A DNA stretch of 64,000 nt from Bos javanicus (taxonomy: Eukaryota > Chordata > Mammalia > Artiodactyla > Bovidae), in NCBI RefSeq assembly GCF_032452875.1, contig NC_083882.1, positions 60,093,614 through 60,157,613 on the forward strand, given 5' to 3'. The translations under genes and the position numbers were made by a program. Of the stretch, positions 1-10,022 are shown in pieces (position 1 is the first letter of the stretch; every line of letters begins with the position of its first letter). The notes under the pieces were generated by a model. That model had not been told where the DNA came from and made no database searches. It saw only the letters and a program-made list of their open reading frames with translations.

Positions 1-139
1 ATGCTGAAAAATCCCTAGTGGTTTCCCACTGAATAAAAATCAATTTAGAATAAAAATCAACTTCTTTGCTATGATCTAGCAGGCCCACCACAATGTGACT
101 CCTACATAGTCTCTGATCTACTTATGTATTTCATTCTTT

Positions 140-625
140 GTATTAGTTACCTATTGGTGTGCAATAAGTTACCCTCAAGCAGCTTAAAACAACACACATT
201 TATTATCTACAGTTTCTAGGAGGTAAGAATATTTGAGCATAGCCTAGCTGGGTGCTCTGCTTTGAGAACTCTCAAAAGCCAGTGTTGGGGTGTTATTTAA
301 AGGTCCAATGAAGGGAAAATCTACTTCCAAGCTCACTGACCTGGCTGTTGGGAGGATTTAGTCCCAAAAGGCTGTTGGATTGAGTCTCAGTTCCTTGCAG
401 ATTGTCAGCAAAGAGTTACCCTCAGTTTCTGGCCATCCAGCCGTCTCTGACACGCCTCTTGTCTCATTAAGGCTAATAAGAATCTGCTAGCAAGACAAAG
501 GTCATGATCTCTTGTAACTTAACTCCAGTAGTGACACTTCCTCCATATTGCTGTGTTCTATTGGTTAGAAGCAAGTTACTCAAGGGGAAGGCATTACACA
601 AGACCCTAAGTAACAAGAGGCAGGA
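140..625. repeat. Old mammalian interspersed repeat, family not assigned
   Basis: The stretch from a 'gcaataagttaccctcaagc' word through 'ggttagaagcaagttactca' matches a widespread old mammalian repeat that I recognise by sight but cannot name safely (DNA transposon or LTR type). No open frame of interest lies in it. Boundaries are approximate. Confidence 0.5.
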
Positions 626-974
626 CTCAGTAAGAGCCATATTAGAGTCTCTTATCACACTGGTCTTTTTGCTATTCATTGTATATCTGATCCAGAGTTA
701 TTATAAAGCTAATTTGTTTTTCTCACTTTTCTCATTGTAGGGCACAGTAAAGTCAAGGTATCTGTAGAGTTATCTCACAGTCTACAGAGGCAGGAGAAGG
801 GAGTGAGGTCATCATCATGCTGATGACTAGTTGGCCTGAAGTGAAGATTGGAATAGTTCACACAAGGGTGATAGGAAAAAGTTATGGAAGGAAAATAATA
901 TATATGGATTGACTTCCATGACCCAGGCACCATGTTTGTTGTTTTTGAACCAAAAAAAAAAAATTATAATTTTA
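626..974. other. No recognisable feature
   Basis: AT-rich sequence with an A run near 951-963. I see no coding potential, tRNA or known repeat. Confidence 0.5.
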
Positions 975-1435
975 TTTGGAAGACATCTTGATCCTTATTT
1001 AATGAATAGTAGAATTCAGGCCCAGAGATATTAAGTAACTCCTGCAAGGAGATCCAACCAGTCCACCCTAAAGGAGATCAGTCCTGGGTGTTCATTGGAA
1101 AGACTGATGCTGAAGCTGAAACTCCAATACTTTGGCCACCCCATGCAAAGAATTGACTCATTGGAAGACTCTGATGCTGGGAGGGATTGGGGGCAGGAGG
1201 AGAAGGGGACAACAGAGGATGAGATGGCTGGATGGCATCACCAACTCAATGGACATGAGTTTGGGTAAACTCTGGGAGTTGATGATGGACAGGGAGGCCT
1301 GGCGTGCTGCAATTCATGGGGTCACAAAGAGTCGGACATGGCTGAGTGACTGAACTGAACTGAAGATCACACAATGGGAAAGTGATTTAAAACCCGAGTT
1401 TTTCTGACTTCAATGACTGCTGCTGTTCCACACTG
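975..1435 (-). repeat. MIR SINE, split by a BovB insertion
   Basis: The piece 975-1045 ends in 'cagagatattaagtaact' and the piece 1365-1435 starts with 'atcacacaatggg'. Together they read as the reverse complement of the MIR core (the 'gaggttaagtaacttgccca..ggtcacacag' region). The BovB at 1046-1364 lies between them, so the MIR was there first. Confidence 0.55.
1046..1364 (+). mobile_element. BovB (RTE) LINE 3' end, 5'-truncated
   Basis: It begins in the segment coding for the conserved ARRSNQSxLKEIS stretch near the BovB C-terminus and ends with the typical BovB 3' terminus (repeated 'actgaactga'). The frame 1132-1353 encodes the C-terminal tail with [19 protein letters not shown] elements end in a short repeat rather than a long poly(A), as here. 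It carries no catalytic domain and cannot be active. Confidence 0.9.
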
Positions 1436-2084
1436 TCTTCTGGGATGTCAGATGGTTTTGGAGTCAAGACTTCTGACTTTGGAGGCAGGGTGGACCAAAT
1501 TCCTGTCTTACCTGGACTCAGCAACTGAGCTTTTTACAGGAAGCAGTGGTACTCCTTTGCATTCTGCTGCTCCCTAATGTTCATAGCTATAATTGCATCT
1601 AAAGCTATAGCCTGGCAGAAGTTTCCAAGGAAAGGAGGCAGGAGTCTGACAGAACATAGAAATATCAGTCTACACTGCAAGGAGATAAAGTATTGCTTGA
1701 GAAGAAGGAAGGAAGAAAGGAACAGAGGGAGAGAGGGATGGAAGAAGGAAGAGAGGAAGGCAAGGGAATGATACATAAGAGAGAAAGCTTGTGATCAGGT
1801 CATATGTTGAAATGCAGGTATCGATCAGCTGTTTTTTGTCCAAGCCTGCCTAGAAGAAAATCTGCCTAGAAATTAAGGAAGTGAATTCTAACAAGGGATC
1901 GGGATCCCTCCAGGAATCAAACAGCTATAGATGAAATGACCCCTCCTCTCCTGGACTTAAAGAACACATGAAAGTTGGTAGAAGAGCCAAGAGTCAGTTA
2001 AATAATGAGGATTGGGTGTTTATCTAATAAGATTATTATTCAGTATAACTTACAAAATAAAAGCTATCATTATAAAACAACAAT
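1436..2084. other. Unique sequence with a GA-rich tract
   Basis: No gene is recognised. About 1698-1765 is a purine-rich GAAG/GAGA low-complexity tract. The open frames across it on both strands are composition artefacts. Confidence 0.5.
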
Positions 2085-2262
2085 AAAATTAACTTTCAGA
2101 TGCATTATTCCATTGTATTCTCTAAACAAACCTGTAAAAAACAGAATTCTCATTATCCCCATTTTACAGATGGAGAAATTGAGATTTGGGGCAATTTAGA
2201 CTTGTTCCTGGTCACTCAGCATGTCAGATCCATATAATACTTCGTATCTTCTGGTTCCAGAC
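2085..2262 (-). repeat. MIR SINE fragment
   Basis: The 'attatccccattttacagatg' word followed by 'gagaaattgag' and a 'gtcactcagc' remnant is the reverse complement of the MIR 3' half. Confidence 0.75.
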
Positions 2263-2533
2263 TCTGGAAGCTTTTCCTCTTATATCCCAGTTGGACCTGT
2301 CATTTCCAAACTATTAATATCTTTGAACCTACTTGTTCTCTCTCCAGGTGGTCTTCTAGATTTTCTAGACCCTTTTTGACTTCTGGGCAAAGTTGCATCT
2401 TCTTAGTCTTTAATTTATAAGGCAATTACTCATGTTTTCTCACTTACAGATAATGCATACTTAGAATATTTGAGACCATGCAGCACAGACTATACAGAGG
2501 GATATCACTGAATTTCAAGAATTTGTGTTCTTG

Positions 2534-2652
2534 GGACTTCCCTGGCAGTCCAGTGGTTAAGACTCTGTGCATCAGATGCAAGAAGTGTGGGTTCCCTCCT
2601 TGATCTGGGAGCTAAGATCCCATGTGCTGAATGGTGTGGCCAAGGGGAGAAA
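2534..2652 (+). mobile_element. CHR-type tRNA-derived SINE
   Basis: It starts 'gggacttccctggcagtcca', the tRNA-derived head of cetartiodactyl CHR SINEs, and continues to 'gatcccatgtgctg'. It is flanked by a 17-bp TSD, 'aagaatttgtgttcttg' at 2517-2533 and the same with one mismatch at 2653-2669, which fixes both ends. Confidence 0.9.
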
Positions 2653-2669
2653 AAGAATCTGTGTTCTTG

Positions 2670-3439
2670 TTATCCTAGAGTCCGGGAGCAGATGCCTGAT
2701 TAAGGGTTCATCCCACCCCACACAGCAGGAGCTTTACTACCACCCCACACTTCTATTATATAGGTCATAAGGAACACAATGTCCAAGCCCACCAATGAGT
2801 CACCAGATTAACATAGACTAGAGGCAGTGATCAGTTTGGAGGTGAGGGAAGGAGAGCACACTGACTGAGAAAATAAAGGGCAGTTTAGAAGGAGGATGAG
2901 GGTTTGCTCCCTCATTGTTTTTCCTGTCTGTCTGCAGTTCATTGTGTTCTTGAAAATGTTACTTTCCCAGTACCTAATGAATGATACATCAAGGGCTGCC
3001 ATGAAACTGTAGGGAGAAACTTTATGGTATGACTCATGAGCCGTGCCGAATTACAGATCTTTTCTCATTAGTCTGATTAAAAACCTAAGCTCATTATGGC
3101 TCAGGAAGTGATTTAGTTTCAATGCCTTTTGGTTATGTTCCTTTTTTTATTTTCCAGGAGCACATATTTTGGCTAAGAATTCATTTTCTATTTTAAATGG
3201 TTCTAAATTTCAATTCTTAAAATGTGTGTTCATTATCATATCATTCAGACCTGTAAATGTTCTTTTATACTTTAAGAACTAATTTTTAAAAGCAAAAGTG
3301 AGTTTGATTTTATCTTATGTAATATTTTTCTCCACAAATGGACGTTTAAGAAAGATTTTTGGATTTTATTTTCTAACTTTTTGAAGAAAATAAACCCATA
3401 ATATTGTGGAAAGATAAAGTTGGCTTTCAAGTTAGACTT
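2670..3439. other. No recognisable feature
   Basis: AT-rich sequence without a convincing frame or known repeat. Confidence 0.5.
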
Positions 3440-3612
3440 ACAATAGATTCATAACTTAGCTATTTCCTATAGTCTCATCTTGGTCAATCACTTAAAATGG
3501 CTAAGTCTCAATTTCTCCATCTTTTGATGAAATTAGAGTAATAGGAACTCAATAGCACTGATATGAAGATTAAATAAGTTAATATATTTAAGGCATATGA
3601 AATAGTAGAACC
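3440..3612 (+). repeat. MIR SINE
   Basis: The order 'ggtcaatcacttaaa', 'agtctcaatttctccatctt', 'gaagattaaataagttaata' and 'ggcatatgaaatag' follows the MIR consensus from tRNA-related body to tail. Strongly diverged. Confidence 0.75.
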
Positions 3613-4090
3613 CCAAGATATGTCAGTCTCTGTTAATTTCTCTGCTAATATGGAGTTATAAGGCTTTTATGTTTTAGTGCTAACAAAAAATTGACTGAAG
3701 AAGCTGACGAATTGATTTAAAAATTCCATCTCTGATATGAAGATGTAAGCATGTGTTTTCGTGTCTCAGGGGACACATATATGATTCTAAACATTGATTG
3801 AGTTCAGTTGCTTGCAAATCAAGAATATTTTTTCATGACTTCTACTTGGCACAAAGTAAACAAGTGAATCGTGATCTATATATTGATATATGTTGGAAGA
3901 CGGTGTTCTGGTGAACTTTTCAGTGCAAGTAATATATTTTTTTCACCTTGGATACAGCCTAATATTAGCCACGAAGTGATTTCCTATCTACTGAGAACTA
4001 GAATCTCAGATTGGGTTCATCTAACTGATAAATTGAAGATATCAAGACTCTGCGGTATATAAACATGACCCTTATCAATTGTAACTGAGT
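3613..4090. other. No recognisable feature
   Basis: Unique AT-rich sequence with no supported gene or repeat. Confidence 0.5.
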
Positions 4091-4103
4091 AATATTCTCC
4101 AAA

Positions 4104-5019
4104 TTGGGAAAGGAGTACATCAAGGCTGTATATTGTCACCCTCCTTATTTAACTTATATGCAGAGTACATCATGAGAAATGCTGGACTGGATGAAGCACA
4201 AGCTGGAATCAAGATTGCCAGGAGAAATATCAATAACCTCAGATATTCAGATGACACCACCCTTATGGCAGAAAGCAAAGAAGAATTAAAGAGCCTCTGG
4301 ATGAAGGTGAAAGAAGAGAGTTCTAAAGTTGGCTTAAAGCTCAACATTCAGAAAATGAAGATCATGGCATCTGGTGCCATCACTTAATGGCAAATAAATG
4401 GGGAAACAGTGAGATACTTTATTTTGGGGGGCTCCAAAATCACTGCAGATGGTGATTGCAACCATGAAATTGAAAGACGCTTGCTCCTTGGAAGAAAAAT
4501 TATGACCAACCTAGATAGCATATTAAAAAACAAAGACATTACTTTGCCAGCAAAGGTCTGTCTGGTCAAACCCATGGTTTTTCCAGTTGTCATGTATGGA
4601 TGTGAGAGTTGGACTATAAAGAAAGCTGAGTGCCAAAAAATTGATGCTTTTGAACTGTGGTGTTGGAAAAGATTCTTGAGAGTCCCTTGGACTACAAGGA
4701 GATCCAACCAGTCCATCCTAAAGGAAATCAGTCCTGAATATTCATTGAAAGGACTGATGCTGAAGCTGAAACTCCAATACTTTGGCCACCTGATGTGAAG
4801 AACTGACTCATTTGAAAAGACCCTGATGCTGGGAAATATTGAAGGCAGGAGGAGCAGGGGACGACAGAGGATGAGATGGTTGGATGGCATCGCCAACTCA
4901 GTGGACATGATTGTGAGTAAACTCCAGGAGTTGGTGATGTACAGGGAGGCCTCGTGTGCTGTGGTTCATGGGGTTGCAAAGAGTCGGACACGACTGAGTG
5001 ACTAGACTGAACTGAACTG
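4104..5019 (+). mobile_element. BovB (RTE) LINE, 5'-truncated, with TSD
   Basis: This covers the second half of the BovB reverse transcriptase and the C-terminus. Frame 4133-4387 begins at the SPSLFNLYAEYIM motif and carries a LRYSDDTTLM version of RT motif C (family YADD, here Ala to Ser), then stops. Frame 4409-4798 continues with GCESWTIKKAE and the ARRSNQS-like region. A 13-bp TSD 'aatattctccaaa' lies at 4091-4103 and 5020-5032. Long minus-strand frames here are antisense shadows. It has no endonuclease domain and interrupted frames, so it is dead. Confidence 0.95.
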
Positions 5020-5087
5020 AATATTCTCCAAAACTGCAATAGCTTGCTTCTTAATATAGGATGCATGATTTTGGTCTTCTAGGGACA

Positions 5088-5309
5088 TTTTTTTTTGGGA
5101 GATTCCAGTCTTTTAAAATTAATTTTTATTGGGATATAGTTGCTTTACAATATTGTGTTAGTTTCTACTATAAAGCAAAGTGAATCAGTTATGCATATAC
5201 GTATACACACACATACACACACACATATATATATATATATATCCTTTTTGTTTAGGTCACCACAGAACATTGAGTAGAGTTTCCTGTGCTATATAGTAGG
5301 TTCTCATTG
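5088..5309 (-). mobile_element. Artiodactyl L1 3' UTR fragment
   Basis: Reverse complement of the artiodactyl L1 3' end: 'gggatatagttgctttacaa', a CA/TA microsatellite (about 5200-5245), and 'tcctgtgctatatagtaggt'. Flanked by 'tctagggaca' (5078-5087) and 'tctagggaaca' (5310-5320), a TSD with one indel. Only the non-coding tail was inserted. Confidence 0.85.
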
Positions 5310-5320
5310 TCTAGGGAACA

Positions 5321-6265
5321 ATGGCTGGAAGCATTTTCGGTTACAAGCTGGAGAGGTAGTACTAGTATCAGAACCACTGCTAAACATCCTAGAATGCACA
5401 GAACAGCTGCCCTGGCAAATGATTATCTGGATCACAGTTTCCATAGCACTGCTATTGAACCCTGGCCTGATAAAATCACCATTTCCCTCAAGTGTTTGAA
5501 ATACTCACTTTTGAAATGTTTTTCTTGATGTCATGTAGAAACAGCCAGAGGCTTACAAAGTTTGAGGGGTTGTCATGGCTATTGAGGAGAGATGTGACCA
5601 GCCTTGCTTTCTTTCCATTCAGGATTGATCAAGTGAAAATAGGTCTGAGATACAAGAAGCCTCCGTTGAATGGGGAAATAGCTTCCTCTTAGTAACAAAG
5701 CACAGTGTTTTAAGTGTGGCATTGGAATTTTAAGATAGATTAGGGAAACTATTTTCTTTGTAATGTTTCACATGGATGGTCATCCTGTCTTTGCATATCT
5801 TCAGTTGGCTATGAACAGAAAAATTAGTTGGTGAGAGACTGTGGCTTGGATTCAATCAACTTTTGCTAGCCATAACTGCCTGTTTACCCTACCATCTTTA
5901 ACACTTTCGCTTTCCAGCAAAATGTCAGTTTGCAGTAACACAAAATTATCAATTAATACATTTTTTTCTTTTCTTGCCTTCTGAAATAATTCTTGATTGA
6001 CTTCCTCCCAGTATATGTCCTCAACCTCTATCTTACTGCCATAACTTGAGTATCCATGGCAATCTACAGAAAGCTTCTAAACACAAGGAGAAAGGATATA
6101 CAATGTTTGGTGCATGGCAAATATTTCTGAAACTTTCTGTAATTATTTAAGTTTTGATAGTTATAATAAGTATAATGAGAGGCAACAGGTAGAAAACAGT
6201 ATTAGACACATATTTTTTCTTAGAAAACTGAGCTAAAACCAATCCAGGTGGAAAGTTTCCATTAT
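5321..6265. other. No recognisable feature
   Basis: Unique sequence. The 80- and 66-residue frames near 5286-5692 match no family I know and have no splice or start context in their favour. Confidence 0.5.
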
Positions 6266-7330
6266 TTTCATGTTGTTATTGTTCAATCACTCAGTCATGT
6301 CTGACTCTTTGTGACCCCATGGTTTGCAGCACACCAGGCTTCTTTGTCCATTATCATCTCCTGAAGTTTGTGCAAACTCATGTTCATTGAGTCAGTGATG
6401 CCAGACAATCATTTCATCCTCTGTCACCCCCTTCTCCTCCTGCCCTCAATCTTTCTCAGAATCACGGTATTTTCCAGTGAGTCAGTTCTTCCCATCAGGT
6501 GGCCAAAGTATTGGAGCTTTAGCTTCAGCACCAGTCCTTCCAGTGAATATTCAGGTTGATTTCCATTGGGATTGACTGATTTGATCTCCTTGCTGTCCAA
6601 GGGACTCTCAAGAGTCTCCTCAGCACCACATTTCAAAAGCATCAATTATTCAATGCTCAGCCTTCTTTATAGTCCAACTCTCTACTGGAAAAATCATAGA
6701 TTTGACTTTAAGAACCTTTGTCGGCAAAGTGGTGTCTCTGCTTTTTTAATATGCTGTCTAGATTTGTCATAGCTTTTCTTCCAGGGAACAAGCGTCTTTT
6801 AATTTCATGGCTGCAATCACCATCCATAGTGATTTTGGAGCCCAAGAAAATAAAGCCTGTCACTGTTTCCATTGTTTCCCCATCTATTTGCCAAGAAGTG
6901 ATGGGACTGGATGCCCTGATCTTAGCTTTTGAATGTTGAATTTCAAGCCAGCTTTTTCACTCTCGTCTGTCATCCTCATCAAGAGACTCTGTATTTCCTC
7001 TTTGCTTTCTGCCATTAGGGTGGTATCATCTGGATATCTGAGGTCATTGATATTTCTCCGGGCAGTCTTGACTCCAGCTTGTGATTCATCCAGTCCAGTA
7101 TTTTGCATGATGTACTCTGCATATAAGTTAAATAAGCAGGGTGACAATATATAGCCTTAACGTACTCCTTTCCCAATTTGGAACCAGTCTGTTTTTCCAT
7201 GTCTGGTTCTAACTGTTGCTTCTTGACCTGCATACAAGTTTCTCTGGAAGCAGGTTAAGTGGTCTGGTATCCCATCTCATTAAGAATTTTCCACAATTTG
7301 TTGTGATCCACACAGTCACAGTTAATCAGT
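6266..7330 (-). mobile_element. BovB (RTE) LINE, 5'-truncated, minus strand
   Basis: Read on the minus strand, it runs from the FDCVDHNKLW region (right end, near 7325) through SPCLFNLYAEYIM, an LRYPDDTTLM version of RT motif C (7015-7100 region; Ala to Pro in the YADD box), ARR/KEI-type C-terminal sequence and the 3' terminus at the left end. The frames are broken several times. The plus-strand frames over this interval are shadows. I could not define a TSD. Confidence 0.92.
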
Positions 7331-8002
7331 CTCCTTTATCTTCAAAATTTTAGGCTACCCTTCACTGTTACACAGCATATTTATGATGAAACTAAAGTCC
7401 ATGGCTTAAAACACTTTAATCTTTTTAAGTATTCTGTTTTCAAAATCAGGGCCTTACCAGTGTTTTTTTTTTTTTTTTTAATTACTATCTCAGTGACTCC
7501 AAACAATTATGCTTTAAGAAATCTACCCAGTAATTAAAAAGATATATGCTATTATCTTCTCACATACAATTATTATGTTTTATTTATGTAAGTTACTCAT
7601 TACTAAAAGCACTCAATTTTAGGGGAATATAGAGGCTAATTTCACAGGTTAATGAAACCTTTCAATTTACGAATGTCTTCAATATGGAGATACTCTTTTA
7701 CTATTAGTGTACACAAATTATAAAATTTGTTTGGAAGAAATTTGAAAAACTACATCAACATTTAAGACAAGGCATCTCTTTGTTCAGCAATGCCATTGTT
7801 ATTAATGTATATAAATACAGATTCCTGAAAAAATATATTTCATGGGCCTACAATAATAGGCATTATTTATCATTGTAATTAAGTTAAATGGACATCTGTT
7901 AGGAACAAGTAAAACAAATTTTAATGCATCCCTCCAGTGGGATCCCAGAGGAGTGTCAAAAATATAAATTGATTTATATGTATTGCTATTAAAAGATCTC
8001 TG
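7331..8002. other. No recognisable feature
   Basis: AT-rich sequence with a T run near 7461-7479. No gene or known repeat seen. Confidence 0.5.
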
Positions 8003-8300
8003 AGTGAGTGAAAGTCACTCAGTCACGTCCGACTCTTTGTGACCCTGTAGACTATATAGTCCATGGAATTCTCCAGGCCAGAACACTAGAGAGGGTAGCC
8101 TTTCCTTTCTCCAAGGGATCTTCCCAACCCAGGGATTGAACCCAGGTCTCCTGTATTGCAAGAGGATTCTTTACCAGCTGAGCCACAAGGGAAGCCCAAG
8201 AATACTGGAGTGGGTAGCCTATCCCTTCTCCAGTGGATCTTCCTGACCCAGGAATCAAACCGGGGTCTCTTCCATTGAAGATGGATTCTTTACCAACTGA
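8003..8300 (-). mobile_element. Bov-tA SINE with two tRNA-type heads
   Basis: The body 'gactctttgtgaccctgtag' to 'ttctccaggccaga' is followed by a full head complement ending 'agccacaagggaagccc'. A second copy of the 'ggatcttcctgacccagg..ctttaccaactgaactac' head complement follows directly. The copy is therefore longer than a standard ~200-bp Bov-tA and has the same layout as 33347-33638. Confidence 0.9.
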
Positions 8301-8589
8301 ACTACATCATATTAAATGGTAAAAGAGTATGCCCAAATAACACGGTCTCTTTCATGTAAAAACCACACACATACAAATATGTCATAGAGAAAATGACTAG
8401 AAAGGTATTCCTCTAAGTGAAAATCAGTATCATTTCTTGGTAGCAATGCAGAAATTTTGTCAGATCTTTATTCTCTACTGTATTTATTTCTGTTTGGTGA
8501 AATTTTTGCAATGAGTATAAAGTAATTTTATAGTAATATAACATAGTATAAATTTTTCAACTTCAAAAAGAATAAACAATCTCAGTGAG

Positions 8590-9262
8590 ATCCTGAAAGT
8601 TACCAGGGCTTGCATTAATCTACTCAATAAACATTTGGGAACACTGGCTATGTGTCAGTAACTATGCTTGTCAGATATTGCTTTTCAAATAGAGCCCTTG
8701 TGCAGTTTGGAGTGTTGTGGGAGAAACAGATATTGATCAAATAACAGTATGAATGAACACAAATTAAAATTTAGAGCAGGTATATGAAGGAGAGTTTCTT
8801 AGTAATATTAGAGTACATAGTAGGGCAACTTTAGCTAGATCATTAACTCAGATTAAGTCTTTCTTTAAGGAATAAAATGTTATCTAAGTATAAAAGATAA
8901 GTAGAAACTGAATGAATAAGAGGGAGGAAGGAGAATCTTAGGTTAGGTAAACTTCATGTAAAGAGACTTTCTGGTGGCAAATACATAGGTACATTCAAGT
9001 GACTGAGAAACAGTCAGTGTGGTTGGACCACAAAAAAACAAAGGGACCTTGGTAAGAGACAAGGCTGCTAGGGGCAAAAAGACTACAAGGCCTCTAGCTC
9101 ACATTAAGGATTTTTAGACTATAAGAAGCATAATGGGAAGCCATGTATTTCAGAAAATACAGCAGATAATTGATGTGTATGAATTACTATTTTGGAAAAA
9201 TCACTCTGGCTCTTGTGTAGAAAACACCAGAATTCCAAGACAGGACCTGTGCAAATCAATCA
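8590..9262 (+). repeat. Old mammalian interspersed repeat, family not assigned
   Basis: The words 'ctcaataaacatttgggaac', 'ggtcaaataac'-like text, 'taatgggaagccatg' and 'aaaaatcactctggctcttg' occur in the same order in an abundant old mammalian repeat that I recognise but cannot name. Boundaries are rough. Confidence 0.45.
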
Positions 9263-9365
9263 GGAGCCTATCGAAGGAATCACTGTGTATTCGCATCACT
9301 TCATGCAATGCTGGCACATAGAATGGCCATTTTTCTTAATACGTTGGAAGTACCTGAGTTGTAAA

Positions 9366-9592
9366 CAGGGACTTTGCAGGTGGCATTAGTGGTAGAGAAG
9401 CCATCTGCCAATGCAGAAGACATGAGACGCAAGTTCGGTCCCTGGGTTGGGAAGATCTCTTGGAGGAAGGCATAGCCAGCCACTCCAGTATTCTTGCCTG
9501 GAGAATCCCATGGACAGAGGAGACTAGCAGGCTTCAGTCCATAGTTTCACAAAGGGTCGGACATGACTGAAATGATTTAACATGCACGCACG
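9366..9592 (+). mobile_element. Bov-tA SINE
   Basis: Head 'gactttgcaggtggcattag' with A/B-box remnants ('ggttcggtccctgggttggg' form), body 'cagtattcttgcctggagaa' and tail 'gggtcggacatgactgaaat'. It ends in a short GCAC repeat near 9585. No clear TSD. Confidence 0.9.
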
Positions 9593-9814
9593 CACGAGTT
9601 AGCACACAAAACTAGTATGTAACTTCAGAAATATATCACTGGAATTTGACTGTTTCTGTAAGCCACAGAAGGATTAAGTGACCAATATAGAGCCCAGAGG
9701 AAAGAAGAGGCTAAAAACAAAATTTTTGTCAGTGTGCTTCTCATTAATCTAAGAGAGGCCTTATACCCTAATCATTTGTAATCTATAATTCTATATAATT
9801 AGAAGGTATATCTA

Positions 9815-10022
9815 TATGAGTGATAGTCGCTCAGTCATGTCCAACTCTTTGAGACTCCATGGACTGTAGCCTGCCAGGCTCCTCTGTTTATGGAATTCTC
9901 CAGGCAAGAATACTGAAGTGGGTTGCTGTTTCCTCCTCCAGGGAATCTTCTCGACCCCGGGATTGAACCTGTGTCTCTTCAGTCTCTTGATTTGGCAGGT
10001 GGGTTTTTTCCACCACCTGAAG
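9815..10022 (-). mobile_element. Bov-tA SINE
   Basis: The complement of tail, body and head is present ('gtcgctcagtcatgtccaac' to 'gattgaacctgtgtctcttc'). The head end is rearranged into a T-rich stretch near 10005. Confidence 0.9.

Noticed and set aside
4384..4908. 174-codon minus-strand frame (and the similar 189-codon frame at 18099-18668)
   Set aside because: Both lie antisense over BovB coding sequence and recur in other BovB copies. They are mirror frames of the LINE and not separate genes.
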